From contig DAOVTY010000153.1 in NCBI GenBank assembly GCA_030632865.1, forward strand, positions 1-7,554: DNA of 7,554 nucleotides. Reading direction: 5' to 3'. Both the position numbers and the translations under genes were made by a program. Positions 1 through 5,479 of this stretch are shown piece by piece. This stretch comes from Bacteroidota bacterium (GTDB taxonomy: Bacteria > Bacteroidota > Bacteroidia > Bacteroidales > Prolixibacteraceae). The number at the start of each line of letters is the position of its first letter. Position 1 is the stretch's first letter. The notes under the pieces were generated by a model, which was not told the origin of the DNA, ran no database searches, and saw only the letters and a list, made by a program, of their open reading frames with translations.

Positions 1-732
1 ATGATGGCCGAAGATATTAAACCCAACCGATTGGAGCGCGCAAAACGTGCAATCTCGCGTTTGGTTGACAGACTGAAAGACGATAAAATTGGATTAATAG
101 TTTTTGCAGGCGACGCATATACTCAGCTACCAATTACCAGCGATTACAATTCTGCTAAACTATTTTTAAATTCAGTAAGCACGCAGATTGTACCCAAACA
201 GGGAACCGCAATTGGCGCTGCAATTAATTTGGCAATTCGTTCGTTTACACCAAATGGTGATGCAAACAAAGCAATTGTAGTAATTACTGACGGAGAGAAC
301 CACGAGGACGATGCTATTTTGGCGACAGAAGCTGCGGTAGAAAATGGAATAATTGTTCACACAATTGGAATGGGACTGCCGGCAGGTTCGCCTATTCCGG
401 TTTTACGTGGTGGGCAAACAGATTATTTGAAAGATCGCGATGGCAAAGTTGTTGTAACAAAACTCAACGAACAAATGCTGGAACAAATTGCAGTTGCTGG
501 AAGTGGAATTTATGTGCGGGCAAATAATGCGCAAGTTGGTTTAAATGCTTTATTCGATGAAATAAACAAAATGGAAAAACAGGAAATGGAAACTCGTACA
601 TATTCAGAATACGACGACCAGTTTCAATACTTTTTTGCCATTGGTTTATTACTGTTATTTTTTGAATTTATTATTCTCGACAGGAAAAATAAGTATTTTA
701 TAAATGTGAAATTGTTTGGAACGAAGAAGTAA
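1..732 (+). CDS. batB: BatB, VWA-domain aerotolerance protein (5' partial)
   Basis: This is the C-terminal 243 residues of a BatB-type von Willebrand factor A protein. The ATG pair at 1-6 is not the start: MMAEDIKPNRLERAK is the run that follows the MIDAS DxSxS motif in BatA/BatB, so the N-terminal membrane segments and that motif lie left of the window. Other metal-site elements are present: the threonine of GTAIG (visible residue 69) and the aspartate of ITDGEN (97). LPITSDY (43-49) and RLNEQM-like KLNEQM (154-159) also fit the family. One membrane span lies at about 209-227, followed by a basic tail, which puts the tail in the cytoplasm and the VWA domain in the periplasm (inference). BatB is chosen over BatA because it sits directly before the TPR gene batC, 44 nt downstream. 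Family role: part of the Bat membrane complex linked to oxygen or stress tolerance; the biochemical function is unsettled. Confidence 0.93.
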   Translation: MMAEDIKPNRLERAKRAISRLVDRLKDDKIGLIVFAGDAYTQLPITSDYNSAKLFLNSVSTQIVPKQGTAIGAAINLAIRSFTPNGDANKAIVVITDGENHEDDAILATEAAVENGIIVHTIGMGLPAGSPIPVLRGGQTDYLKDRDGKVVVTKLNEQMLEQIAVAGSGIYVRANNAQVGLNALFDEINKMEKQEMETRTYSEYDDQFQYFFAIGLLLLFFEFIILDRKNKYFINVKLFGTKK

Positions 733-762
733 TTAGTAGTTAGTAATAAGATAGAAGAAAAA
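728..762 (+). repeat. AGT-type heptad array in the batB-batC gap
   Basis: Five 7-nt units run in register from 728: AGTAATT, AGTAGTT, AGTAATA, AGATAGA, AGAAAAA. The batB stop codon (TAA, 730-732) lies inside the first unit. Positions 723-750 match 1561-1588, just after batC, at 26 of 28 bases. The last units are purine-rich and may serve as the weak ribosome-binding region for batC at 777. Function unknown. Confidence 0.6.
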
Positions 763-776
763 GAATTAATGCAATA

Positions 777-1559
777 ATGAAACAATTAATAATATTATCA
801 CTTTTAATAACTATTTCGGTTACTGTTTTTGCGCAGAACGAGAGAAAGTTTGTACGAAACGGAAACAAGCTGTTTATGGAAGCTGTGAACGACACCACGC
901 AAACAGACACCGTAAAATATAGCAATGCCGAAACTGAATATAGAAAAGCGCTCAACAAAAAACCCACCGATTTACAATGGGATTATAATCTTGCTGATGC
1001 TATGTATAAACAGAAACGTTTTGAAGAGGCAGCGGGAAAATTTAATGACTTGGGCGAAAAAATGGAAACTCCCGAAGACAAAGCAAAAGCGTATCACAAT
1101 TTGGGAAACAGCCAGTTGATGCAGGAGAAACTCGACGAAAGTATTGAATCATATAAAAAAGCTTTGCGCCAAAACCCATCCGATTTAGATACAAAGTATA
1201 ATTTGGCGTATGCTCAAAATATGAAAAAGAAAAAAGAAGAACAAGACAAGAAAGACAAAGAGAATCAGGATAAAAACAAAGATAAGGACAAGGACAAGAA
1301 TAAAAATAAAGACGACCAAAATAAAGATAACAAGGATAACAAAGACAACCAAGATAAACAGGACCAGAATAAAGATCAAAATCAACAAAATAAAGACGAA
1401 CAGCAGCAGCAGCAACAACCTCAGCAAAATAAAATTTCGAAGCAAGATGCTGAACAGTTATTACAAGCTTTACAAAACGATGAACGCAAAATTCAGGATA
1501 AAGTGAAAAAGGAAAAAGCTGCTAAAGCAAAACGCACAAAAACTGAAAAAGAGTGGTAA
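777..1559 (+). CDS. batC: BatC, periplasmic TPR protein with K/D/N/Q-rich tract
   Basis: A 260-residue exported TPR protein, the third Bat component. Residues 1-20 form a signal peptide with a probable signal peptidase I site after VFAQ or VFA; no lipobox cysteine is present. TPR-like helices cover about 48-148: a helix YSNAETEYRKAL, a repeat at 68-98, a clear repeat at 103-136 (AYHNLGNSQLMQEKLDESIE), and the start of another at 137-148. Residues 149-218 are almost only K, D, N, Q and E. The ending 219-260 (KISKQDAEQLLQALQNDE, then a basic helix ending in EKEW) is the conserved BatC C-terminus. The start at 777 is chosen because it gives the signal peptide directly; the upstream ATG at 769 stops after two codons. 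In the family BatC is thought to be a periplasmic scaffold for the VWA proteins BatA and BatB; this is inference here. Confidence 0.92.
   Translation: MKQLIILSLLITISVTVFAQNERKFVRNGNKLFMEAVNDTTQTDTVKYSNAETEYRKALNKKPTDLQWDYNLADAMYKQKRFEEAAGKFNDLGEKMETPEDKAKAYHNLGNSQLMQEKLDESIESYKKALRQNPSDLDTKYNLAYAQNMKKKKEEQDKKDKENQDKNKDKDKDKNKNKDDQNKDNKDNKDNQDKQDQNKDQNQQNKDEQQQQQQPQQNKISKQDAEQLLQALQNDERKIQDKVKKEKAAKAKRTKTEKEW
1221..1430 (+). repeat. Low-complexity K/D/N/Q coding tract inside batC
   Basis: This stretch encodes residues 149-218 of BatC, built from short words such as KDK, NKD, DNKDN and QNKDQ and ending in a run of seven Q. At DNA level it is a purine-rich, imperfect AAAGAYAAV-type repeat, prone to slippage. 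The protein segment is predicted to be a disordered, highly charged linker between the TPR domain and the conserved C-terminal helix. Confidence 0.85.
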
Positions 1560-1565
1560 AGAAGA

Positions 1566-1608
1566 AGTAATTAGTACATAGTAATAAGTATTGAGTAAAA
1601 AAGTAAAA
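1566..1608 (+). repeat. AGTA heptad array in the batC-batD gap
   Basis: AGTA occurs at 1566, 1573, 1580, 1587 and 1594, exactly 7 nt apart, then once more at 1602 after an 8-nt step. The units are AGTAATT, AGTACAT, AGTAATA, AGTATTG, AGTAAAAA and AGTAAAA. The array starts 7 nt after the batC stop codon and is the counterpart of the array after batB. Confidence 0.65.
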
Positions 1609-1636
1609 ACAATCAAAACGTATAAGCATTGACAAC

Positions 1637-1672
1637 TTGGAATTTTGAACTTTGAACTACTAAACTTTGAAT
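1637..1672 (+). repeat. TTTGAAC-like heptad array upstream of batD
   Basis: Contiguous units read TTGGAAT, TTTGAAC, TTTGAAC, TACTAAAC (8 nt) and TTTGAAT. The array ends where the promoter-like TATATTTG begins at 1673. It has the same period as the AGT arrays but a different unit sequence. One unit supplies the TTTG that could act as the -33 element of that promoter. Confidence 0.6.
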
Positions 1673-1680
1673 TATATTTG
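1651..1680 (+). promoter_or_regulatory. Possible Bacteroidetes-type promoter before batD
   Basis: TTTG (1651-1654), an 18-nt spacer and TATATTTG (1673-1680) fit the Bacteroidetes consensus TTTG / TAnnTTTG. Transcription would start near 1684-1688, leaving a very short leader before the batD ATG at 1695. If real, batD-batE can be transcribed apart from batB-batC. The AT-rich heptads make a chance match possible. Confidence 0.4.
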
Positions 1681-1694
1681 CAGATATTTATAAA

Positions 1695-3512
1695 ATGATA
1701 AAAACAATAATAATATATATTTTCCTCGTTTTTGTTGCAATTACGGTGCAAGCCGAAAATACACGATTTGTAATGTCGGCGTCAAGTGCAGTTGAAATGG
1801 GCAAACAATTTCGTTTAAGCTTTACACTTAATGCACGGGGGAATAATTTGAAACTTCCTCCCGGATTAAGAGATAATTTCGACATTTTAATGGGGCCTAG
1901 TACGGGGCAATCTACAAGTATCCGCACTGAAAATGGGCGAACTACACAAGAAGTAAGCTACTCGTACACATACATTTTGAGGGCAAAAAAAGAAGGAGAG
2001 TTTGAAATAAGACCAGCATCGATAGATATAAGAGGGAAAGTATTCGAATCAAACTCATTAAAAATAAGAGTTGTAAAACCACAGTCTAAACCTGCACAAA
2101 CACAAACAAATACTAAGGATTTAGGTAGTACAAATGTTGACCTCGGAAAAGATAACATGTTTGTTAGGGTGGTTATGAGCAAACAAAATGTATTTAGAGG
2201 CGAGCAGATAATTGCCACAGTTAAATTGTACGTTAATCCGAACATTCCAATCGCAGGTTTCGATGAAGTTAATTTGCCTACTTACGAAGGATTTTACACA
2301 CAAGACATTGAAATTCCACAGCAAATAAATTTTACACGCGAAGTTTACAAAGATAAAATCTATCAGATTGGTGTTCTAAAAAAAACAATCCTATTTCCGC
2401 AGCAAAACGGAAAAATTACAATCGAACCATTTAGTATGGCCTTGCTTGTTCAACAGCAAGTTAAAGCACGTAGTTTTTTCGATGATTATTTTAGTACACA
2501 CAGAACGGTAAAGTCAAGAATAACAAGTTCTGCCGTTATCATTAATGTAAAAGATTTACCAATTCAACCTTCAGATTTTATGGGTGGCGTAGGTAATTTC
2601 AATATAAACTCAAGCATCAGCGCAAACGAAGTTACCACAAACGATGCGGTTACTTTAACGGTTAAAATTAACGGTACCGGTAATATTAGATTAATCAAAA
2701 GCCCGGAATTAACATTGCCAACTGACTTTGAAGTTTATGATCCGCGGACTACTGATAATGTTAAAACAACTGCTAATGGAGCAACAGGAACAAAAACCAT
2801 AGAGTATCTTTTTCAGCCACGTTTTGAAGGCGACTATACAATTCCGGCAATAAAGTTTGCTTACTTTAATCCAGCAACTGGAAAGTATATAACAAAAGCT
2901 ACGCAAGAATATAATCTACATGTTACAAAAGGTTCAGAAGAACAATCAACAACTGTAATTAGCTCGTTACGAAAAGAGGATGTTAGACTAATTGGGCAAG
3001 ACATTCGCTTTATTAAACAAGGAAATCCGCTGCTACGAATTAAAGGATATACATTTTTCGGAACAACATGGTTCTATCTGATTTATGCAATTAGTACTGC
3101 TCTGTTCATAATACTTTTTATTGTTTATAGAAAGAAAGCTAAAGAGAATGCAAACATTGCTTTGGTACGAAATAAAAAAGCAAATAGAGTAGCAAAAAAA
3201 CGGTTAAAAGCTGCGGCCAGTTTTATGAAGCAAAATAACAACGAAGCATTTCACGATGAGATTCTGAAAGCATTTTTAGGATATTTAAGCGACAAACTGG
3301 GAATTCCGGTTGCCAATTTAAATCGTGAGTCGGCAATTTCGAAATTGCAAGAAAGAAATGTAACTCAAGAAGTTATAGATGATTACACCGAAGTAGTTGA
3401 CCATTGCGAATTTGCAAGATATGCTCCTACTCAAGGTTCTGAAGCTCGTGGCGAGCTTTATAAAAAAGCAGAAGCTACTATGAGCCGTTTTGAGAAACAG
3501 ATTAAAAAGTAG
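1695..3512 (+). CDS. batD: BatD, oxygen-tolerance membrane protein
   Basis: A 605-residue BatD-family protein of the usual length. Residues 1-20 are a signal peptide ending VQA|EN. The large periplasmic part (about 21-456) is rich in beta strands and matches the family pattern, with FVMSASSAVEMGKQFRLSF near the start, YSYTYILRAKKEGEFEI at 88-104 and YLFQPRFEGDYTIPAIKFAY at 371-390, typical of Ig-like repeats. One membrane span is at about 457-478 (FYLIYAISTALFIILFIVY), followed by basic residues and a helical cytoplasmic domain (about 500-605) containing AFLGYLSDKLGIP and a CEFARYAP motif. The ATG at 1695 gives the signal peptide directly; no Shine-Dalgarno site is evident. It lies 135 nt after batC and 58 nt before batE. 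Family knowledge ties BatD to the Bat complex in aerotolerance; its exact activity is not known. No frameshift or missing segment was seen. Confidence 0.95.
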   Translation: MIKTIIIYIFLVFVAITVQAENTRFVMSASSAVEMGKQFRLSFTLNARGNNLKLPPGLRDNFDILMGPSTGQSTSIRTENGRTTQEVSYSYTYILRAKKEGEFEIRPASIDIRGKVFESNSLKIRVVKPQSKPAQTQTNTKDLGSTNVDLGKDNMFVRVVMSKQNVFRGEQIIATVKLYVNPNIPIAGFDEVNLPTYEGFYTQDIEIPQQINFTREVYKDKIYQIGVLKKTILFPQQNGKITIEPFSMALLVQQQVKARSFFDDYFSTHRTVKSRITSSAVIINVKDLPIQPSDFMGGVGNFNINSSISANEVTTNDAVTLTVKINGTGNIRLIKSPELTLPTDFEVYDPRTTDNVKTTANGATGTKTIEYLFQPRFEGDYTIPAIKFAYFNPATGKYITKATQEYNLHVTKGSEEQSTTVISSLRKEDVRLIGQDIRFIKQGNPLLRIKGYTFFGTTWFYLIYAISTALFIILFIVYRKKAKENANIALVRNKKANRVAKKRLKAAASFMKQNNNEAFHDEILKAFLGYLSDKLGIPVANLNRESAISKLQERNVTQEVIDDYTEVVDHCEFARYAPTQGSEARGELYKKAEATMSRFEKQIKK

Positions 3513-3542
3513 AAAGTGCTGAGTAGAAAGTATTTAGTTGAA
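3508..3542 (+). repeat. AGT heptad array in the batD-batE gap
   Basis: AGT occurs at 3508, 3515, 3522, 3529 and 3536 with perfect 7-nt spacing: AGTAGAA, AGTGCTG, AGTAGAA, AGTATTT, AGTTGAA. The 10-mer AGTAGAAAGT is repeated at 3508-3517 and 3522-3531. The batD stop codon TAG (3510-3512) lies inside the first unit. Less regular AGT words continue to the batE start (3548, 3553, 3562). Confidence 0.65.
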
Positions 3543-3570
3543 CTGTCAGTTTAGTGAAAAAAGTAAAAAA

Positions 3571-4344
3571 ATGACTACAAATAAGTTTCATAAAATTACA
3601 ATAATCCTCATCGGAATCCTTATCTCGTTGAATTCGTTTGGGCAAGAAAACAACACCCAACTCTGGGAAAAAGCCAACGCTTATTACACAACCGAAGAGT
3701 ATCAGCAGGCAGTTTATGAGTACGAGAAAATAGTACAAAGTGGAGAAGAATCGGCAAAACTATATTTTAATTTAGGAAATGCATACTACAAAACCGGCGA
3801 TGTAAATAATGCAATTTTATTTTTAGAACGTGCAAAAGTATTGGCTCCTCATGATGAAGATATCGACTTTAATTTACAGATTGCAAACCAGTTTGTAGTT
3901 ACAAAAATTGAAGAGTTACCTCGACCATTTTTTTTACGTTGGAAAAAATCGGTAACCGACAGTTATGCCACAGATACATGGTCGGCAATAAGTATCGGGG
4001 CGTTTATACTATTTCTGATTTTTCTCGGTTTTTTTATTTTTAGCAGGAGAACAGCAATTAAAAGAACAGCTTTTTGGTTCGGAATAGTTGCCATAATATT
4101 TTCGGGTTTCACATTTTCGTTTGCAAGCCAACAGAAAGAGGATATTAAAAACCGAAATAATGCCATTGTATTTTGTCCGCGCGTTACTGTTAAAAGTTCA
4201 CCTGCAAAAACAGGCACCGATCTGTTTCTTATTTACGAAGGGTTGAAAATAGAAATTACCGATAGTCTGAGTACCTGGAAAGAGATTAAACTTGCCGATG
4301 GAAACGAAGGATGGTTACCCGACTCTTGTATAGTGAAAATCTAA
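3571..4344 (+). CDS. batE: BatE, TPR membrane protein with SH3-like C-terminus
   Basis: A 257-residue BatE-type protein and the last gene of the bat cluster. Residues 1 to about 25 are a signal peptide (IILIGILISLNSFGQ). TPR repeats follow at about 29-62 (LWEKANAYYTTEEYQQAVYEY) and 63-96 (AKLYFNLGNAYYKTGDVNNA). Two membrane spans lie at about 138-157 and 167-186, joined by a short basic loop (SRRTAIKRTA) that should face the cytoplasm. The C-terminal 196-257 is a bacterial SH3-like domain (VTVKSSPAKTGTDLFLIYEG, then WKEIKLADGNEGWLP), placed in the periplasm by this topology. The ATG at 3571 is preferred over an in-frame TTG at 3538, which would add residues that spoil the signal peptide and would lie inside the heptad array. 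Likely role: brings TPR and SH3 modules to the periplasmic face of the Bat complex (inference). Confidence 0.92.
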   Translation: MTTNKFHKITIILIGILISLNSFGQENNTQLWEKANAYYTTEEYQQAVYEYEKIVQSGEESAKLYFNLGNAYYKTGDVNNAILFLERAKVLAPHDEDIDFNLQIANQFVVTKIEELPRPFFLRWKKSVTDSYATDTWSAISIGAFILFLIFLGFFIFSRRTAIKRTAFWFGIVAIIFSGFTFSFASQQKEDIKNRNNAIVFCPRVTVKSSPAKTGTDLFLIYEGLKIEITDSLSTWKEIKLADGNEGWLPDSCIVKI

Positions 4345-4394
4345 ATCATTCTCTATTAATAACCTCTTTACCATAAAAAAAACAAATAGATTAC

Positions 4395-4563
4395 TTAACC
4401 TGAATAATTCTATTGCAAAGCCAAACTACTGCTAATAAAGACAATGCTCAATTTCAAATTCTCAAAGTAGTTATGGCTATTCCTACAAGTTGAAAACCTG
4501 TACTTCCCTATATTCTTTTTATTTTTCTTCCCACAACGAAAACTTATGAATTAATCAGGTTAA
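4395..4563. repeat. 15-bp inverted repeat flanking most of the batE-NYN gap
   Basis: TTAACCTGAATAATT (4395-4409) and AATTAATCAGGTTAA (4549-4563) pair at 14 of 15 positions across a 139-nt interior. The right arm ends just before the promoter-like element of the NYN gene. No target-site duplication is visible at the ends and no ORF of note lies inside. It could be paired operator half-sites, a decayed small mobile element, the closing stem of an RNA, or chance in AT-rich DNA. Confidence 0.4.
4419..4478 (+). other. Potential stem-loop nested in the inverted repeat
   Basis: AGCCAAACTACT (4419-4430) can pair with 4466-4478 (AGTAGTTATGGCT) through 12 base pairs with one bulged A at 4473, closing a 35-nt loop. 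It lies wholly inside the 15-bp inverted repeat, so both stems could form in one folded transcript or cruciform. Neither is followed directly by a run of T, so a simple intrinsic terminator is not supported. Confidence 0.4.
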
Positions 4564-4565
4564 AG

Positions 4566-4596
4566 TTGTTTTGTGTGCATTAACCACCTATCTTTA
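4566..4596 (+). promoter_or_regulatory. Possible promoter of the NYN/OST-HTH gene
   Basis: TTG (4566-4568), a 20-nt gap and TATCTTTA (4589-4596) match the Bacteroidetes TTTG / TAnnTTTG promoter with one mismatch in the -7 element. The expected start near 4600-4604 leaves a leader of about 20 nt before the ATG at 4621. This also argues against a GTG start at 4573, which would lie inside the promoter. Confidence 0.5.
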
Positions 4597-4620
4597 TTTC
4601 ATACTGACAAACAAATTATA

Positions 4621-5367
4621 ATGGAAAAAGATTTAAAGCTTGCTGTACTTATCGATGGAGATAATATTCCATCGGCTTATGTAAAAGAGATGCTGGAGGA
4701 GATTGCCAAATACGGAAATCCTACCATTAAAAGAATTTATGGCGATTGGACCAAACCAACACTCACAAAATGGAAAAAACTTTTGCTCGAAAACGCAATA
4801 ACTCCCATACAACAATATGGTTATACAACCGGTAAAAATGCCACTGATTCGGCAATGATTATTGATGCTATGGACATTTTATACAGCGAAAAAGTAAACG
4901 GTTTTTGCTTGGTCTCGAGCGACAGCGACTTTACGCGGTTGGCAACCCGATTACGCGAAGCAGGAATGAATGTTATTGGAATTGGCGAAAAAAAAACACC
5001 GGAACCGTTTATTGTAGCATGCGATAAATTTATTTATATAGAAATACTTCGTAACCGCTCTAAAGAATCTGAGAGCAATGTAACATCAGGCAAATCAGCG
5101 AAAAAAAGCGAGGTTGACAAAATCACTCCGAAAGTTATTAAACTAATAGCTACAACAATCTCTGATTTAGCCGACGACGATGGCTGGGCATTTTTAGGAG
5201 ATGTGGGAAGTTTGTTACAAAAGAAACAACCAAACTTCGATTCCCGAAATTATGGATTCGAAAAATTAACTCCCTTAATAAAATCTATAGGAAAGTTCGA
5301 AATAGACCAACGCGACAGTTATAAAGGCAAGTTTAAATTGATTTACGTTAGGAATAAAAAAAGATAA
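4621..5367 (+). CDS. NYN-domain (PIN-like) protein with OST-HTH/LOTUS domain
   Basis: A 248-residue protein with two domains. Residues about 5-143 form a NYN/PIN-like nuclease fold: LAVLIDGDNIP carries D12, D14 and N15, KNATDSAMIIDAMD carries D76, and LVSSDSDFTRLATRLREAG carries D101 and D103. These are the acidic residues expected to hold metal in NYN nucleases, and all are present. A polar linker (about 146-168) leads to an OST-HTH/LOTUS domain at about 170-243, with DDDGWAFLGDVGSLLQKKQP and the NYGFEKLTPLIKS core. Family knowledge: NYN domains are mostly RNA nucleases and LOTUS domains bind RNA or partner proteins, as in eukaryotic MARF1; the bacterial targets are unknown. The start is ATG 4621, since it gives the domain edge directly and sits after the promoter-like element. 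It is probably transcribed alone and converges with the helicase gene. No signal peptide or membrane span, so cytoplasmic. Confidence 0.93.
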   Translation: MEKDLKLAVLIDGDNIPSAYVKEMLEEIAKYGNPTIKRIYGDWTKPTLTKWKKLLLENAITPIQQYGYTTGKNATDSAMIIDAMDILYSEKVNGFCLVSSDSDFTRLATRLREAGMNVIGIGEKKTPEPFIVACDKFIYIEILRNRSKESESNVTSGKSAKKSEVDKITPKVIKLIATTISDLADDDGWAFLGDVGSLLQKKQPNFDSRNYGFEKLTPLIKSIGKFEIDQRDSYKGKFKLIYVRNKKR

Positions 5368-5380
5368 ATAAAATGGGAGA

Positions 5381-5397
5381 TTGACTTTCAAAGTCAA
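5381..5397. terminator. Palindrome just after the NYN gene, possible terminator
   Basis: TTGACTTT and AAAGTCAA form an 8-bp perfect palindrome around a single C (5389), 13 nt after the NYN stop codon. On the - strand it is followed by a T-rich run (toward 5350-5375) after a short C-rich gap, so it could end transcripts of the convergent helicase gene. Adjacent U-tracts are imperfect on both strands. Confidence 0.35.
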
Positions 5398-5405
5398 GCA
5401 TCTTT

Positions 5406-5426
5406 CAGGGAGTTGGAAACTACCTG
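5406..5426. terminator. Compact hairpin in the convergent gap, possible terminator
   Basis: CAGG-g-AGTT, loop GGA, AACT-a-CCTG: an 8-bp stem with one internal G·A mismatch and a 3-nt loop. It is the most compact stem in the gap. No T run follows on either strand, so the terminator call is weak and it may instead be part of an intergenic repeat together with the palindromes on each side. Confidence 0.35.
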
Positions 5427-5442
5427 GCCCATAGATAAAACA

Positions 5443-5472
5443 TGGCAAGTCACAAATTATAATTCCGTGCCA
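5443..5472. repeat. Third palindrome, next to the helicase stop codon
   Basis: Outer arms TGGCA (5443-5447) and TGCCA (5468-5472) enclose the perfect 10-bp palindrome AATTATAATT (5455-5464). CAC (5451-5453) and GTG (5467-5469) offer an alternative pairing. It ends 8 nt from the helicase stop codon (5480-5482 on the - strand). Confidence 0.35.
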
Positions 5473-5479
5473 GCAGCTT

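Noticed and set aside
1..6. ATG ATG as the start of the first gene
   Set aside because: The residues match the stretch right after the MIDAS DxSxS motif of BatB, and the essential motif and N-terminal membrane segments would be missing. The gene continues to the left.
769..777. Two-codon reading frame ATG CAA TAA whose stop overlaps the batC ATG
   Set aside because: A TAATG overlap could couple translation, but such a short frame is expected by chance in AT-rich DNA and nothing else supports it.
1185..1445. Antisense open frame that reads like a highly hydrophobic membrane protein
   Set aside because: It is the complement of the K/D/N/Q-rich batC tract: AAA, GAC and AAC type codons read backwards give F, V, L and I. 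It has no leader signals of its own and batC is clearly the real gene.
3538..3570. TTG start for batE
   Set aside because: It would lie inside the AGT heptad array and put polar residues ahead of the signal peptide; ATG 3571 fits better.
4484..4529. Possible batE terminator: TACAAGT/ACCTGTA stem followed later by a T-rich run
   Set aside because: The stem has an A·C mismatch and the T run starts too far downstream for a standard intrinsic terminator, so it was not listed as a feature.
4395..4563. Insertion sequence or MITE with terminal inverted repeats
   Set aside because: No target-site duplication is visible at the ends and there is no transposase; kept only as an unexplained inverted repeat.
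4573..4620. GTG start adding 16 residues to the NYN protein
   Set aside because: The added residues are unlike the family and overlap the TAnnTTTG-like promoter element; ATG 4621 gives a normal N-terminus.
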